From: Vibrio sinus | GTDB lineage: Bacteria; Pseudomonadota; Gammaproteobacteria; Enterobacterales; Vibrionaceae | Assembly: GCF_023634645.1 (NCBI RefSeq) | Contig: NZ_JAMKMR010000001.1 | Span: 124,001 to 188,000 of the forward strand | Reading direction: 5' to 3' | Length of the DNA: 64,000 bases | Program-made: the position numbers and the translations under genes | The notes under the pieces: generated by a model | What the model saw: only the letters and a program-made list of their open reading frames with translations | What the model was told of the DNA's origin: nothing | Databases searched by the model: none | In this document: positions 56,981 to 64,000 of the stretch, one piece after another | Layout: each line of letters opens with the position of its first letter | Position numbering within the stretch: the first letter of the stretch is position 1

Positions 56981-59077
56981 TCAAAGCCAGTCGGAAATTT
57001 TATCGATCAGTAACGCCCCTTCGGCAGGCTTAATGATGTAGTCATTCATGCCTGCTCCCTGAATTTTGTCTATCGAAATCTTGGAGCTATCTCCAGTATG
57101 AGCAAGAATTGGAATGTCAGAGTACGAATGAGCCGAATGTCGAATGGCATTAGTGGCTTCAATGCCATCAAGCCGAGGCATTTCAATATCCATTAGAACC
57201 AGATCCACTGGGTGCTTCTCTAGCTGCTGAATGGCCTGAGCACCATCTTGAGCTTGAATGACCTGATAACCTTGTTTCTCCAAGAAAATAGCTGTATATG
57301 TTCTCAACGAGTGATTATCGTCAGCAATCATGATGGTTTTCCCATATATTGCTTTTTTTCTCGGCACAAGATTTCTATCGGCGATGGGAGACTCAAACAT
57401 AAGCTCGTCGAATACCTGTTGGCTATCTTGCATAAAACGAGACTTTTCAACAGGAAAAATGATCAGATGACGATCAAAATCGCTATGATAGGTATGATGC
57501 TCATCAAACAAATACACTATTCTGGCTTCAGTAAACGTTAGCTTAGACTCCAGTACTTTGAACTGATCCCGTTTACCCTTCATTGTATCGAGGTCGATTA
57601 AAATAATGTCAAACTCAAATTCATACTCTTGCTTTGCAAGCGCTACGCTCAAGTCAATACTATGTAATCGATACCCCTTGTAAAAAGATTGTTCAAAAAG
57701 ATGGCGCTCCAACATGGATGTATTGCCAATATAGAGGATCGATTTATTTCTCATTAAATCCATTTTTAGCTTGCCTACGGTTGCTGAGTCATACCTTGGA
57801 AACGATAAAGTAAACTCAGTCCATTTACCTAGTTCGGAGCGACAAGATATATCCCCGCCCACTGCATGCATGACCTTTTTACAAAAAGGTAGCCCCAAAC
57901 CGTAACTGTTACTCTTTCCTACTGTATAGAAATCTTTAAAAATGTGTTCCATCACATCATCTTCTATGCCAGCGCCACTGTCTCTAAAAACCAGTTGATT
58001 CCAGCCTTTAGAGCTTTTCAGAGTGATAGTAATATAAAAATCAGCAGACGTTTGATAATAAAACGCATTTTTCAACAAATTATACAGTGAATACCTTAAA
58101 AGGGTCTCGCTACCTAAAAACTCAAAGTCGTTGAGCGTGACCACTTTCACTGCTTGCTGATCTGAGGCTTTTTTATATGGGAAAGAGTGGATCGCACCAT
58201 CGACCACTTCTTTCATTTGGTGCTTTCTAAATGTCGAGGTGGATACTCTGGTTTCATCGATAGACGTCAATAGCAAGTCGATGGTTTGGTTTGCATTTTG
58301 GATCGTATCACTCGCGTCATGGAGGATTTCCTCTATCAGACCTAGCTCTTGACTCGAGAGATGATAATAAGCACCGGCGGCTTTACCTTTACTAGGAATA
58401 ATTGACTCAAGCACATCAAAGGACGCTTTTAACGCGCTGAGTGGATTACGCATTTCATGGGCAATCCCAGCACCAAACGATTTTGCGATGGAGGCTTTCG
58501 TCTCATGCTCCACTTGGTTTCTGAAATAAAACAGAGTTCCAAAAATATAAGTGAACGAAAATATAGGCAGATATTCCCAAACAACATGGATGACTGGTGG
58601 GTGTGGGTTGAAAACATACGCGAACAAATAGGCGATAAATATGCACAACGCAGCTTGAATCGCCATGACTTTTGTATCGTGCACTAACAAGATGTGCAAA
58701 AAGATAGAGGCCATAAACGACATTGTCCAGATGGTCGACCAATCGTTCATAAACATCATATAAGAAAAGAAAAACGGCAGGCAAAATCCAACCGTGAACA
58801 AATAATATATTGGTGTGTATTTTTGCAGTGGCTTAGGAAAGCATTTGCGAAATGCGATACCTGAGAACAACAATGCCCCAAGGCCACGCAGAAACAAACT
58901 TTCATAAGCCTGTGGGAATACATAAGACCACACGTAGTAGTACAAAGGAAAGCCGATGAACCCCATCCAGCCGACCAACGTCAAGTTGGGCTCGGAGTAT
59001 TTATAAATTTTATTTATGACTTCCATAGGAGATTTAACCACATACGGCTTTTTACTAGCCAACAAACCAAATGACAA
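56981..59077 (-). CDS. cqsS: CAI-1 sensor hybrid histidine kinase CqsS
   Basis: A 698-residue hybrid sensor kinase very similar to V. cholerae CqsS. Six or so membrane segments (about 30-180) form the ligand domain; EPNLTLVGWMGFIGFP and SFTYIFGTLFYFRNQ are shared. The phospho-acceptor is His207 (GIAHEMRNP), the ATPase region ends DFYTVGKSNSYGLGLPFC, and the receiver aspartate is D630 (LVLMDIEMPRLDG). It phosphorylates or dephosphorylates LuxU in response to CAI-1. Residue 183 is Phe where V. cholerae has Cys170. The shorter start MEVINKIYKY at 59026 aligns with V. cholerae MDVIKRVY; the TTG at 59077 adds 17 residues. Confidence 0.96.
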   Translation of the reverse strand: MSFGLLASKKPYVVKSPMEVINKIYKYSEPNLTLVGWMGFIGFPLYYYVWSYVFPQAYESLFLRGLGALLFSGIAFRKCFPKPLQKYTPIYYLFTVGFCLPFFFSYMMFMNDWSTIWTMSFMASIFLHILLVHDTKVMAIQAALCIFIAYLFAYVFNPHPPVIHVVWEYLPIFSFTYIFGTLFYFRNQVEHETKASIAKSFGAGIAHEMRNPLSALKASFDVLESIIPSKGKAAGAYYHLSSQELGLIEEILHDASDTIQNANQTIDLLLTSIDETRVSTSTFRKHQMKEVVDGAIHSFPYKKASDQQAVKVVTLNDFEFLGSETLLRYSLYNLLKNAFYYQTSADFYITITLKSSKGWNQLVFRDSGAGIEDDVMEHIFKDFYTVGKSNSYGLGLPFCKKVMHAVGGDISCRSELGKWTEFTLSFPRYDSATVGKLKMDLMRNKSILYIGNTSMLERHLFEQSFYKGYRLHSIDLSVALAKQEYEFEFDIILIDLDTMKGKRDQFKVLESKLTFTEARIVYLFDEHHTYHSDFDRHLIIFPVEKSRFMQDSQQVFDELMFESPIADRNLVPRKKAIYGKTIMIADDNHSLRTYTAIFLEKQGYQVIQAQDGAQAIQQLEKHPVDLVLMDIEMPRLDGIEATNAIRHSAHSYSDIPILAHTGDSSKISIDKIQGAGMNDYIIKPAEGALLIDKISDWL

Positions 59078-59249
59078 CTTTCTTTCTTATCTAAGTATAT
59101 CAAACAACTTGAACATGCAGGTTTCAGCAATGTAAACAACACCCCAAGTTGCCCGAGTATAAATCATACGCTCCAATAATCTATTATGATTATTGAGATT
59201 TAGTACACTTCCTATTATGCATCTTATTTATTTAGCTTCAGTGATAAGA

Positions 59250-62200
59250 TCAGCTCAAAACTTTGATTTCACTTCCGTAACGACCAGAAATCACATCTAC
59301 TCTGAGTGCAAGCTGCTCCTTGAGTTCACTTACATGAGAAATTATCCCGATTGTTCTTCCTCCTTGCTGTAAATCGATTAAAGCTTGTATCGCTAAGTCT
59401 AAAGATTCTTGATCCAAGCTGCCAAAGCCTTCATCAATAAACAAGGTATCGAGTCGAATTCCCCCACTGTAGGATTGCACCACATCAGATAACCCTAACG
59501 CTAACGATAATGCGGCCATAAACGACTCTCCACCAGATAAAGTAGCGACATCACGCCACTTTCCAGTATAACCATCTTCGACCATCAGCTCTAATCCTGA
59601 GCCCGCATTGCCTTTCGACTTTTCCCGTTTACGTTTCAAATTGTACCGGCCTTGCGTCATTTTGTTCAGCCGTTTCGAGGCCAAAATCAATACATCATCC
59701 AGCAACACGCCCAAAACAAATCGGTGAAGGCTCACTTTCGAGCCCGTTTTGCCATTTGCAACATCACTAAGCGTACCCACTACTTGATACGCTTTTTCTA
59801 GCTGAGCATTCTCCTGCTGAAGCTTTGTTAAGCTTTGCCTAGCATCACGTAATCTATCAACTCGAGATGACGCCGTTGTCACCTGCAGCAGCATGTCTTT
59901 CTCTTTTTGCTGACACTCGTTTCTCGTTTGCGAGATAGCAGCAAGTTGTGGCCTTTCTATTCCTGACAGCTCTTCACTCAAATTATCTTGTAAGGCATTT
60001 AAGGATGCTAAGGTATCCTGATATTGCCGTAGATACTGATCGATAGATTCCAACTCTTGCTGCGTTAAGCAGTAAGCTTGGAATTGCTGAACATCATCGA
60101 ACGGACTATCGTTTAACTTGTTCTCCCATATTCGTGCAAACTCCTGTAGCTCCTCACCCGCTTTCTCCATTAGATTATCGAGCTGTTGCTGTTTTGCACA
60201 TACTTGGGTTAAGTTGGATGTTGCTTGTTGAAACGCTTGCTCAGCTTTTTTATGTTGCTCTTTTATGCGGAACAGGGTTTGCTCAACGACTTGCAATTGA
60301 TTTTGCAATGCTTGTATAGACATCCACTCTTTTGGTACATCTCTTCTTAACTCTATAAGCTGAGCTTCAATGGCTGCGGCCTCATGCTCTTTATTTTTGA
60401 CGGTTAAGGCAAACCGCTCTTTGTCTTGGTTTTGTGAGTCAAGCTCAGCCTGTATGCGATGTAACTCTTTCTGTAATTTTGGTATAAGATCAGACTCAAG
60501 TTCATTGACCTCAGCTAAAAGCTTGTCCAGTTCGCGTTTAACGTGTTCATCAGAGCCATTCGAATTGCTCTGCAGATACTCCTCAACTGAAGCAAGCTTT
60601 TGCTCAACGGTTGCCTGAGACAATCGTTGCTGATTCAAAATTTCCCTATGTTCTGACGCTTGTTTCAAAAGTTCTTGGTATTGTTTTTTGGCTTGCTCAA
60701 CCTCTGGCAATGAGACTTCCTCACCAAAAAACTCGGCGACTGAGGGATGTTCAGCACTCCCACAAACAGGGCACGCTTCACCGATTTTTAGCTGGCTAGC
60801 GAGTATCGCCGCCTGATTACAATGCCAGGAGTATTCCAAATCATTCGCCTTGGTCAATGAGTCCTCAACTTTAGCTTCGAGCGGTATAAGCTGAGTCGCT
60901 AGGAGCCGTGTTTTTTCATTAGCGGCATCTCGTTGGCTACAGAGTTCATGTTTCCTATCAAACTGAACAAGAATTGCGTTTAAGCGTTCCACCTTGTGCT
61001 TTTTTTCCGGCAATTGGCTCATTGCGAAATTCGCCAGCTCTAGCTGTTTTTGTTTCTCATTGAGTCGTGTATTTAACCCCTCAATCGTTGAGTTCGCCTC
61101 TTGTAAAGAAACTTGAGCGCTCTCTAAAGATGATGTCACCGCTTCCTGATGCTTGGTTACCTCAGATATACGCTCTAGCTTCTGTTGAATTGCATGCAAG
61201 AAACTGAGCTCTTGCTCATGCTTACTAAGGGTTGAATATTCCTCATTCGCTTTATCAAGGCTGGCTTGTGATTCGCCTACCACGCTGGTTAACATAGAAA
61301 CTTGGTCGGAAAGGTTCGCTTGTTCCGTTTGATAACTAAGAATTAAACGTTCTGCATTTTGCACTTTCTTATAGGGATCCGTTAAATACTGTGCAGAGCG
61401 CGCGTTTTTCTTGAGTATCGTTTGTTTGTCGTATTCTGCCTTCGCATCTAAATGCGCTTTCAATTTCAGTTTGATTTCATCAAGCTCAGAAAACTTGCCA
61501 AGCATTTCTGTCGCGTTTTTCTCTTCAAGTATCGCTTGTTCATGACGATTTTTACTGTCGACATATAACTTTTGTAACTCATCCAAGTTCGCTGCTGCGC
61601 TGTTAGTTTGTTGCTCTAGGTCCTTTTCACTTTCAACTCCAGCGGAGTTTAATGCCCCTTTTATCTGATTATCGAAGCGTTCTTTTTGGTTTCGAATCTC
61701 TGATGTTTGGTCATACAGTGCTTTTTCGATGGAATTGTAGATATGCGTTTGAAAAAGCTGACCAAAAATGACCTCACGCTCTTTAGAGCTCGCCGTTAAT
61801 AACTCACGAAACCGCCCTTGCGGAAGCACCATAACCTGCCGGAACTGCTTTACATTTAGGCCAATTAACTCTAAAAGGTGCTTGTTAACTTCCGTAGTAC
61901 GGCTGGAAATAAGCGATTCATCGCCATCATTCATCTGAACTAGACTTGCTTTGTGAACGCGCTTGGTCTTTCCTTCACCACGCTTTTTAGGCAACCACTG
62001 TTCTGGAGAGCGTGTGACTTTCAATACTTTAGAGCCCAGAGAAAATTCAAAGCTTATTTCTGTGACCAAATCTGGCTTCGCGTAGTCACACCGCATTTGG
62101 TCACCGGTTCGTTCATTGCCCGTCGTTTCACCGTATAACGCATAACACATCGCGTCTAAAATAGAGCTTTTTCCAGATCCAGTCGCACCGTTGATGAGAA

Positions 62201-62291
62201 AAAGGGGCGCACTGCCAAGTGATTCAAAATTGATAGTTTGTGTATTAGAAAATGGACCGAAAGCCTGTATGGTTAGATTATGTGGTTGCAT
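59250..62291 (-). CDS. sbcC: Exonuclease subunit SbcC
   Basis: A 1013-residue SMC-like ATPase of the SbcCD (Mre11-Rad50) complex, which processes hairpins and ends at stalled forks. The Walker A motif NGATGSGKSS lies at 34-43, the zinc hook CPVCG near residue 508, and long coiled coils flank it. The C-terminal ABC signature LSGGESFMAALSLALGLSD and Walker B LDTLFIDEGFGSLD are present. The start is 1 bp after the sbcD stop, so the two are cotranscribed. Confidence 0.95.
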   Translation of the reverse strand: MQPHNLTIQAFGPFSNTQTINFESLGSAPLFLINGATGSGKSSILDAMCYALYGETTGNERTGDQMRCDYAKPDLVTEISFEFSLGSKVLKVTRSPEQWLPKKRGEGKTKRVHKASLVQMNDGDESLISSRTTEVNKHLLELIGLNVKQFRQVMVLPQGRFRELLTASSKEREVIFGQLFQTHIYNSIEKALYDQTSEIRNQKERFDNQIKGALNSAGVESEKDLEQQTNSAAANLDELQKLYVDSKNRHEQAILEEKNATEMLGKFSELDEIKLKLKAHLDAKAEYDKQTILKKNARSAQYLTDPYKKVQNAERLILSYQTEQANLSDQVSMLTSVVGESQASLDKANEEYSTLSKHEQELSFLHAIQQKLERISEVTKHQEAVTSSLESAQVSLQEANSTIEGLNTRLNEKQKQLELANFAMSQLPEKKHKVERLNAILVQFDRKHELCSQRDAANEKTRLLATQLIPLEAKVEDSLTKANDLEYSWHCNQAAILASQLKIGEACPVCGSAEHPSVAEFFGEEVSLPEVEQAKKQYQELLKQASEHREILNQQRLSQATVEQKLASVEEYLQSNSNGSDEHVKRELDKLLAEVNELESDLIPKLQKELHRIQAELDSQNQDKERFALTVKNKEHEAAAIEAQLIELRRDVPKEWMSIQALQNQLQVVEQTLFRIKEQHKKAEQAFQQATSNLTQVCAKQQQLDNLMEKAGEELQEFARIWENKLNDSPFDDVQQFQAYCLTQQELESIDQYLRQYQDTLASLNALQDNLSEELSGIERPQLAAISQTRNECQQKEKDMLLQVTTASSRVDRLRDARQSLTKLQQENAQLEKAYQVVGTLSDVANGKTGSKVSLHRFVLGVLLDDVLILASKRLNKMTQGRYNLKRKREKSKGNAGSGLELMVEDGYTGKWRDVATLSGGESFMAALSLALGLSDVVQSYSGGIRLDTLFIDEGFGSLDQESLDLAIQALIDLQQGGRTIGIISHVSELKEQLALRVDVISGRYGSEIKVLS

Positions 62292-62292
62292 G

Positions 62293-63441
62293 TTATTGCT
62301 CGGTATAACTGGTTAACTTCTCAATGATATTTGTGACAATAGACTCTTGCTCTGTCGTTAGTCCGTCTTTTTGGACTTCCTGGTAGAAGTCTTGAAACAT
62401 ATCCAATTCATTGCGTTTCAACGAAGCAGCGCCTAGCTCTTCCTCATCCTCATCCTCCACCAACATACCCGGTTTTTCTAAATGCAAAACGTTGGGGTAG
62501 ACAGACCTTAGCTTTTCCATAGGTTCGAGTATCGCGTGCCTATCCATTAACCTCACCAGCAAATAATCTTGGTTATTCTCGTCTGTTTTTCCTTGTTCAA
62601 GTATCTCTTCCATATAACCCTCAATCACTCTCATGTCATGAGGTGAGATAAGATTGATATGCTCGGCACTTTTGAAACCGTTCTCATCCAACTCCACTAA
62701 GGTCATGCCTTTTTTATGATACTGCTCAGAAAAGCTGTATTTCATTATTGAACCAGAATAGCGAATATACTCTTCCCCTTTCTTTTGCGGCTGATGAAGG
62801 TGCCCCAAAGCCACATAATCGAACTCAAGAAAATGGTGGTGGCTTATCCTATCAGAACCGCCTATGGACAATGGCCGCTCAGAATCTGACTCCATAGCAC
62901 CATCAACAAAACAATGCCCGAGCAGCACATTGTGATGAGTGGCATTAACTTGTTGTTTTATTTGACCGATAAGAAACTCATGCGCTTCATCGTAGGTAGT
63001 AACCGATTGTTTAAAGTGATATCTGACGCTTTCGGGATCGTTAAAGGGCATAGCAAAAAATGATACTGGCCCTGCTTTCTTAGACTCTATCGTAATCGGA
63101 CATAACATATCTTCAAATGAGCTGATAATGTGCAAGCCTGCATTTTTCATCTGTTTTGAGCCAAAATTCAACCTTGAAGCACTATCATGGTTTCCAGAAA
63201 TCATAATCACTGGCGTTTCCAGTTCAGCACAAATAACATTTAACGTACTACTAAGCAGCTCAATCGCTTTTGTTGGTGGGACAGAGCGATCGTAAATATC
63301 GCCGGAAATAAGTAATGCATCCACCTCATTGTTACGAATGTAATCCACAATCTGTTGAAGTATTACTGACTGATCTTCGAGTAACGAAACATGATGAAAC
63401 TGACGGCCAAGGTGCCAATCCGAGGTATGAAGAAACTTCAT
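62293..63441 (-). CDS. sbcD: Exonuclease subunit SbcD
   Basis: A 382-residue metallophosphoesterase (Mre11 family), partner of SbcC. Metal-binding motifs DWHLGR, GDIYDR, GNHDSASRL, GHCF and GHLHQP appear in order. It precedes sbcC by a single base and is the first gene of the operon. No LexA box was recognised upstream. Confidence 0.94.
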   Translation of the reverse strand: MKFLHTSDWHLGRQFHHVSLLEDQSVILQQIVDYIRNNEVDALLISGDIYDRSVPPTKAIELLSSTLNVICAELETPVIMISGNHDSASRLNFGSKQMKNAGLHIISSFEDMLCPITIESKKAGPVSFFAMPFNDPESVRYHFKQSVTTYDEAHEFLIGQIKQQVNATHHNVLLGHCFVDGAMESDSERPLSIGGSDRISHHHFLEFDYVALGHLHQPQKKGEEYIRYSGSIMKYSFSEQYHKKGMTLVELDENGFKSAEHINLISPHDMRVIEGYMEEILEQGKTDENNQDYLLVRLMDRHAILEPMEKLRSVYPNVLHLEKPGMLVEDEDEEELGAASLKRNELDMFQDFYQEVQKDGLTTEQESIVTNIIEKLTSYTEQ

Positions 63442-63582
63442 CGATAGCCTTAATGAAAATTAGAGTCAAGTACTGCCACATAGTATCAGTAATCGCAGTG
63501 GCCCACTCATTTTTATGCCAACGTAGCTGCAAAAAAATCAACACTTCCAGCCCTCGCTGACTTTTTAGACTGATTGAATGTG

Positions 63583-63610
63583 TCGAGCCCAAGACTATGC
63601 CTGGGCTCGA
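63583..63610. terminator. Hairpin between fabH-like gene and sbcD
   Basis: TCGAGCCCA and TGGGCTCGA form a 9-bp perfect stem over a 10-nt loop, followed by TATTATTTA on the plus strand. It lies after the fabH-like gene in its direction of transcription. Confidence 0.55.
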
Positions 63611-63664
63611 TATTATTTACGCTATATAAATCCGCTTAAAATCGACGATTTTAGGTTCTCGCTG

Positions 63665-64000
63665 TTAAGCTGGTTTTCCAGTCGTGCATTTTTCTATCGC
63701 TTGTTTTAGCAATGCCAAGGCTGGCTTATCGCACTCAGGTAGGGTGATATTAGACTGCGATATTGGCGTAACACGTTCTCCCCAACGTACAATCCCGGCT
63801 CCCCAGGTAAGACCGGCACCAAAAGCGGCCATCAACATGTGGGTGTTAGGTTCCACTTTCCCCAGCTCCAGCGCTTCACATAGCGCAATGGGTACGGTTG
63901 CTGCCGAAGTATTACCGTAGCGCTGAATGTTAACAAACGCTTTTTCTCTATCTATTCCCGACATATCACACAGTGTTTGGATGATACGAATGTTCGCTTG
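63665..64000 (-). CDS. 3' part of a 3-oxoacyl-ACP synthase III (FabH-like) gene
   Basis: The frame continues to the window edge without a stop. The visible 111 residues end the protein: QANIRII just before the edge is the active-site HQANxRI motif with the His beyond the edge, and the Asn in [13 protein letters not shown] is the third catalytic residue. Thus the fatty acid synthase III or FabH-like enzyme is probably intact. Whether it is the fatty-acid FabH or a specialised copy cannot be decided from this piece. Confidence 0.85.
   Translation of the reverse strand, partial: QANIRIIQTLCDMSGIDREKAFVNIQRYGNTSAATVPIALCEALELGKVEPNTHMLMAAFGAGLTWGAGIVRWGERVTPISQSNITLPECDKPALALLKQAIEKCTTGKPA

Overview
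The window looks like part of a Vibrio genome, possibly the second chromosome. The main evidence is a CqsA/CqsS CAI-1 quorum-sensing pair, a CsrB-type sRNA with a VarA/UvrY-like upstream box, two copies of a TATACCC-ended repeat element, chitin-degradation genes and a tal-tkt pair behind a SorC-family regulator. The genus is an inference; no rRNA or other species marker is present.

Layout. 0.6-4.9 kb: compact chaperone-usher (spore-coat-U, Csu-like) pilus operon behind an AT-rich leader with paired GATC sites. 4.9-8.1 kb: LysR regulator divergent from an APC permease, then ytoQ. 8.5-9.8 kb: AT-rich orphan gene encoding a protein with an apparently complete FYVE zinc finger, a fold normally eukaryotic. 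9.9-14.4 kb: SorC regulator, transaldolase, transketolase. 14.9-24.4 kb: glycan/chitin region with an LPMO, a GH92 mannosidase broken by a 262-bp insertion, a Fur-box-linked transporter and secreted protein, and a GH18 chitinase. 24.8-31.2 kb: OmpA-like lipoprotein, FKBP, HAD phosphatase, chemoreceptor, small proteins, RbgA/YlqF GTPase and a periplasmic binding protein. 31.4-32.9 kb: unusual protein with one or two deamidase-like modules and a Cys-Cys C-terminus.

32.9-38.5 kb: a tight minus-strand run, diheme peroxidase - cupredoxin - chemoreceptor - GGDEF/EAL, which reads as a redox enzyme joined to two signalling outputs. 38.7-40.6 kb: Cys-rich and DUF411 metal proteins and a COG0523 GTPase with a possible leader-peptide/terminator region upstream. 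41.2-43.7 kb: ClcA and a TDT-family membrane protein. 43.9-59.1 kb: cqsA and cqsS face each other but are separated by 11.9 kb holding a nonsense-interrupted MFS gene, LysR/NTF2-like pair, a (GGCAAT)12 repeat gene, a SEL1 lipoprotein, an MFS gene, an HTH/HD pair, a binding protein, a Fur-box DUF2061 gene, the Csr sRNA and lldD, whose stop codon was hit by the second repeat element. 59.2-64.0 kb: sbcCD and the 3' part of a fabH-like gene.

Themes: quorum sensing (CqsA/CqsS) and the CsrB-type RNA lie within 14 kb, two branches known in Vibrio to converge on LuxO/Qrr control; chitin oxidation (LPMO) and hydrolysis (GH18) are close together; a short palindromic element has been active in the region, inserting at TA dinucleotides. 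All assignments are by reading the sequence; no database search was possible.
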